Assembly (NCBI GenBank): GCA_045658225.1
Contig: JAZOUO010000051.1
Span: forward strand, 1-7,886
Origin: SVTX01 sp045658225
GTDB lineage: Bacteria > Bacillota > Clostridia > Oscillospirales > CAG-272
Direction of reading: 5' to 3'
Length of the DNA stretch: 7,886 bases
Shown: in pieces, positions 5,653 through 7,886 of the stretch
How positions within the stretch are numbered: position 1 is the first letter of the stretch
Layout: every line of letters begins with the position of its first letter
The notes under the pieces: generated by a model
What the model was told of the DNA's origin: nothing
The model's database searches: none
What the model saw: only the letters and a program-made list of their open reading frames with translations
Program-made: the position numbers and the translations under genes

Positions 5653-6162
5653 ATGATACCGAGCATAAAAAGAGGGGACATATTTTACGCAGACCTTAGC
5701 CCCGTTATAGGCTCCGAGCAGGGTGGACTTCGCCCCGTTCTGATAATTCAAAACGACGTAGGCAACAAATACAGTCCGACGGTGATTGCCGCCGCAATTA
5801 CATCAAAAACAGGCAAGGCAAAGCTCCCCACACATATCGACATATACGCGGAGGCGACGGGACTTATAAAGGATTCCATTATACTGCTTGAGCAAATAAG
5901 AACGCTTGACAAGCGCAGACTTAAAGAAAAGACGGGGCATCTTAGCCCTGCTAAAATGAGTGAAGTTGACAATGCAATCGCAGTAAGTCTCAACCTTGTT
6001 GGCGCGGCACAGCAACACTCGGAGCACACTGACCCCTTGCCGATATCCGAGTCGCATAGAGAGCAGGCAGAGCTTGTGCCGTCGGTCGCGGCGTCATTGC
6101 CCGAGAATAGCCGAGCTGTGTCTGACACAACGCAGGCAAACGGAAAAAATAAGACCTTTTAA
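5653..6162 (+). CDS. MazF/PemK-family endoribonuclease (EndoA-like), long C-terminus
   Basis: Residues 6-116 follow Bacillus EndoA closely: KRGDIFYADLSPVIGSEQGG, then R27 and T50, which match catalytic R25 and T48 of EndoA, and DSIILLEQIRTLDKRRL at 74-90. This family cuts single-stranded mRNA at short sequences in the cytoplasm and is normally held by a MazE antitoxin. The product is 169 residues against about 116 for EndoA; the extra 50 or so (from about 118) are polar, rich in S, E, A and Q, and look disordered. No MazE-like gene lies upstream: the previous gene is the cohesin-like protein, 113 bases away. AAAGGA (5638-5643) lies 9 bases before the ATG. It is a solitary MazF or has its antitoxin elsewhere. 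The catalytic residues look intact. Confidence 0.93.
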   Translation: MIPSIKRGDIFYADLSPVIGSEQGGLRPVLIIQNDVGNKYSPTVIAAAITSKTGKAKLPTHIDIYAEATGLIKDSIILLEQIRTLDKRRLKEKTGHLSPAKMSEVDNAIAVSLNLVGAAQQHSEHTDPLPISESHREQAELVPSVAASLPENSRAVSDTTQANGKNKTF

Positions 6163-6196
6163 TTTGTTCTGCGACAAATAAAACTAAAAAGAGTAC

Positions 6197-6225
6197 TTGA
6201 TTTTTTTCAAAAGATGTGATAAAAT
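6197..6225 (+). promoter_or_regulatory. Extended -10 promoter for fba
   Basis: TTGATT (6197-6202) and TAAAAT (6220-6225) are 17 bases apart, with TGTGA before the -10 box. The start near 6232 gives a leader of about 33 bases. Same design as the promoters at 2496 and 3415. Confidence 0.75.
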
Positions 6226-6250
6226 AAATTGTTAAAAACTTATTCTTTTG

Positions 6251-6256
6251 AAAGGA
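6251..6256 (+). promoter_or_regulatory. Ribosome binding site that fixes the fba start
   Basis: AAAGGA lies 8 bases before the ATG at 6265. The in-frame TTG at 6229 would overlap the expected transcript start and add 12 residues unlike the family, so 6265 is chosen. Confidence 0.85.
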
Positions 6257-6264
6257 ATTTTAGT

Positions 6265-7224
6265 ATGGCACTCGTAACTACTAAAGAAATGTTCAAAAAG
6301 GCCTACGCAGGCGGATATGCGATAGGCGCGTTCAACATCAACAATATGGAAATAATTCAAGCTATAACCGAGGCGGCAGCGGAAGAGCAGTCTCCCGTTA
6401 TCCTTCAGGTATCTGCAGGCGCACGTAAGTACGCAAAGCACGAATACCTTATGGCTCTCGCAAATGCGGCAGTTAAGGACAGCGGAATTGACCTCGCTCT
6501 CCACCTTGACCACGGTGCAGACTTTGAGATCTGCAAGTCTTGTATCGACGGCGGCTTTACATCCGTTATGATCGACGGCTCTCATCACTCCTTTGAGGAC
6601 AACATCGCGCTCACAAAGAAGGTCGTTGAGTACGCTCACGCTCACGGCGCGGTAGTTGAGGGCGAGCTTGGCGTTCTCGCAGGCGCTGAGGACGAGGTTG
6701 TTGCAGACAAGTCTACATACACACGTCCCGAGGAGGTTGAGGAGTTTGTTGCGCGCACAGGCGTTGACTCTCTCGCTATCTCTATCGGTACGTCCCACGG
6801 CGCATACAAGTTCACAGCAAAGCAGTGCACAAGAAACGAGAACGGTGTTCTTGTTCCCCCTCCGCTTCGTTTTGATATTCTCGAGGAGGTCGGCAAGCGT
6901 CTCCCTGAGTTCCCCATAGTTCTCCACGGCGCATCCAGTGTTGCTCACGAGTGCGTTTCCGAGATCAACGCTATCGGCGGTAAGCTCCCCGATGCAGTCG
7001 GTATCCCCGAGGAGCAGCTCAGACGTGCGGCTAAGATGGCTGTATGTAAGATAAATATCGACTCTGACATCCGTCTCGCTATGACTGCGGGAATCCGCCG
7101 CGTGCTTACAAATAAGCCCGAGGCTTTTGACCCCCGTGAGTATCTCAAGGTGGGTAGAGAAGAAGTTAAAAAGATGGTTCAGCACAAGATCAAGAACGTT
7201 CTTGGATCTTCTAATACACTTTAA
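6265..7224 (+). CDS. fba: Class II fructose-1,6-bisphosphate aldolase
   Basis: This zinc enzyme splits fructose 1,6-bisphosphate into dihydroxyacetone phosphate and glyceraldehyde 3-phosphate in glycolysis, and runs in reverse in gluconeogenesis. The 319-residue chain begins MALVTTKEMFKKA and has the family motifs in order: LDHG with catalytic D82 and zinc ligand H83, DGSHHSFEDNI, the acidic GELGVLAGAEDE with E134, GTSHG with H178, LHGASS with H221, and KINIDSDIR near the end. Length and motifs fit the class IIB (Bacillus-type) enzymes. Tagatose-bisphosphate aldolases share the fold, but a constitutive-looking promoter, strong codon bias and no sugar operon favour the glycolytic enzyme. The bias also leaves a long stop-free frame on the opposite strand, which is not a gene. 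Confidence 0.97.
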   Translation: MALVTTKEMFKKAYAGGYAIGAFNINNMEIIQAITEAAAEEQSPVILQVSAGARKYAKHEYLMALANAAVKDSGIDLALHLDHGADFEICKSCIDGGFTSVMIDGSHHSFEDNIALTKKVVEYAHAHGAVVEGELGVLAGAEDEVVADKSTYTRPEEVEEFVARTGVDSLAISIGTSHGAYKFTAKQCTRNENGVLVPPPLRFDILEEVGKRLPEFPIVLHGASSVAHECVSEINAIGGKLPDAVGIPEEQLRRAAKMAVCKINIDSDIRLAMTAGIRRVLTNKPEAFDPREYLKVGREEVKKMVQHKIKNVLGSSNTL

Positions 7225-7236
7225 GAATGGAAATGC

Positions 7237-7271
7237 GGGGAAAACCCTTTTTGAAAAAAGGTGTTTTCCCC
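7237..7271 (+). terminator. Long hairpin after fba, likely terminator
   Basis: GGGGAAAAC (7237-7245) pairs with GTTTTCCCC (7263-7271), and inside it CCTTTT pairs with AAAAGG across one bulged T, giving a stem of about 15 bp. It begins 12 bases after the fba stop. No T-run follows, so it may stabilise the 3' end instead. A second small stem, AATTTG (7272-7277) with CAAATT (7282-7287), follows at once. Confidence 0.6.
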
Positions 7272-7380
7272 AATTTGCTTGCAAATTATCACCCCTTTCC
7301 CAAAAACCTTCCCGAATATAAGGGAAGAAATGCCGTTTGTAATCGGATAGACGGGAATGAAAAATCATTTGATGAGGTAA

Positions 7381-7405
7381 GGAAAAGCTTTTGAAAAGAT
7401 TTTCC
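7381..7405. repeat. Imperfect 25-base palindrome before the thioesterase
   Basis: Arms 7381-7392 and 7394-7405 pair around G7393 with one mismatch (G7387/A7399). The only ribosome-binding-like stretch upstream, AAGGAAAA (7379-7386), lies in its left arm, and the ATG is 8 bases after the palindrome. Confidence 0.5.
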
Positions 7406-7413
7406 GAAAAATT

Positions 7414-7886
7414 ATGAAATACACGCATACATATACGACAAAGTGGCACGACACGGATTCAAACAGAGTTCTTCGCGCAAGCAAAATACTTATGTATTTT
7501 CAGGAAACGGCAAATATTCAGTGCGCAGAATTCGGCATGCCGCTTGATCAGCTGAGAGACAGAGAGGGCGTTGGCTTTATTCTCAGTCAGCTATCAATGA
7601 AGGTATTAAAGCCCGTGACTGCATATAAGAAAATAGAGGTCAGCACGTGGTGCAAGGAAGCAAAAGGCTTTGCGTTCTTGAGATTTTTTGAAATGAGAGT
7701 TGACGGCGAGATAGTTGCTCGTGCCACGAGCACCTGGGCGCTTGTGGATATAAACAGCAAGACTCTTGTCCGCGCTGACAGACTTGAGAGCAATAATTTT
7801 CCGTACGATGAGCCCATAGATGTCGCGCTATTGCCGCCAAGAGCAAGAATAGGCAAGGGCGAGGGACTTGAGCAAGTTGGCGAGAG
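7414..7886 (+). CDS. Acyl-ACP thioesterase (FatA/FatB-like), 3' partial
   Basis: The enzyme releases fatty acids from acyl carrier protein in the cytoplasm. The frame runs from ATG 7414 to the right edge without a stop, 157 codons. The N-terminus (KYTHTYTTKWHDTDSNRVLR) has the first hot-dog motif, followed by ILMYFQETANIQCAEFG. Residues near 103-121, ATSTWALVDINSKTLVRAD, match the A-x-S-x-W-x-L-x-D stretch that is typical of acyl-ACP thioesterases and not of YbgC-type 4-hydroxybenzoyl-CoA thioesterases. The second hot-dog domain lies beyond the window. No good ribosome binding site is seen before the ATG; the frame is open back to 7381 but offers no better start. It lies 189 bases after fba with no clear promoter of its own. 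Confidence 0.87.
   Translation, partial: MKYTHTYTTKWHDTDSNRVLRASKILMYFQETANIQCAEFGMPLDQLRDREGVGFILSQLSMKVLKPVTAYKKIEVSTWCKEAKGFAFLRFFEMRVDGEIVARATSTWALVDINSKTLVRADRLESNNFPYDEPIDVALLPPRARIGKGEGLEQVGE

Noticed and set aside
6162..6179. ATTTGT/ACAAAT hairpin as a terminator for mazF
   Set aside because: Only 6 bp, AT-rich, and not followed by a T-run.
7357..7380. Seven-codon frame (MKNHLMR) as a leader peptide before the thioesterase
   Set aside because: Too short to judge, with no regulatory codons and no convincing ribosome binding site.
6232..7449. Long minus-strand open frame (405 codons) opposite fba
   Set aside because: It is a shadow of the strongly biased fba codons, has a cysteine- and serine-rich sequence without any known motif, and no ribosome binding site.

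Overview
The window reads as a piece of chromosome from a Clostridia-like Firmicute, probably an anaerobic gut or rumen bacterium. The signs are strong AGGAGG-type ribosome binding sites, extended -10 promoters with a TGTG element, an EndoA/MazF-type toxin very close to the Bacillus form, a class II aldolase, a bacterial acyl-ACP thioesterase, and a membrane-anchored cohesin-like protein. No organism name can be fixed from the sequence alone. Core genes (guaA, fba) show strong codon bias. The unknown membrane protein at 1106-2398 is clearly richer in A/T.

Layout. 1-999 holds the synthetase half of GMP synthase (guaA), open at the left edge and closed by a terminator. 1106-2398 is an unknown three-segment membrane protein with TPR-like helices. 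2554-3381 is a radical SAM enzyme with a reduced SPASM-like tail, with its own promoter and terminator. 3536-4300 is a short-chain dehydrogenase, also with its own promoter and terminator. A back-to-back terminator follows, ending the minus-strand small lipoprotein gene (4374-4637). Divergent from the lipoprotein is 4778-5539, a secreted cohesin-like protein tethered by a C-terminal membrane segment. 5653-6162 is a MazF-family endoribonuclease with no antitoxin gene beside it. 6265-7224 is class II fructose-bisphosphate aldolase (fba). After a 189-base intergenic stretch rich in inverted repeats, an acyl-ACP thioesterase starts at 7414 and runs off the right edge.

The genes mostly look like separate transcription units and not one operon: terminators follow guaA, the radical SAM gene, the SDR gene and the lipoprotein gene, and good promoters precede the radical SAM, SDR and fba genes. 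The metabolic genes (guaA, fba, thioesterase) are housekeeping. The less ordinary content is the envelope pair (lipoprotein plus cohesin-like protein), the solitary MazF, and the solitary radical SAM enzyme. I found no RNA genes, CRISPR array, insertion sequence or clear defence system. I do not see convincing evidence for a wholly new multi-gene system here.
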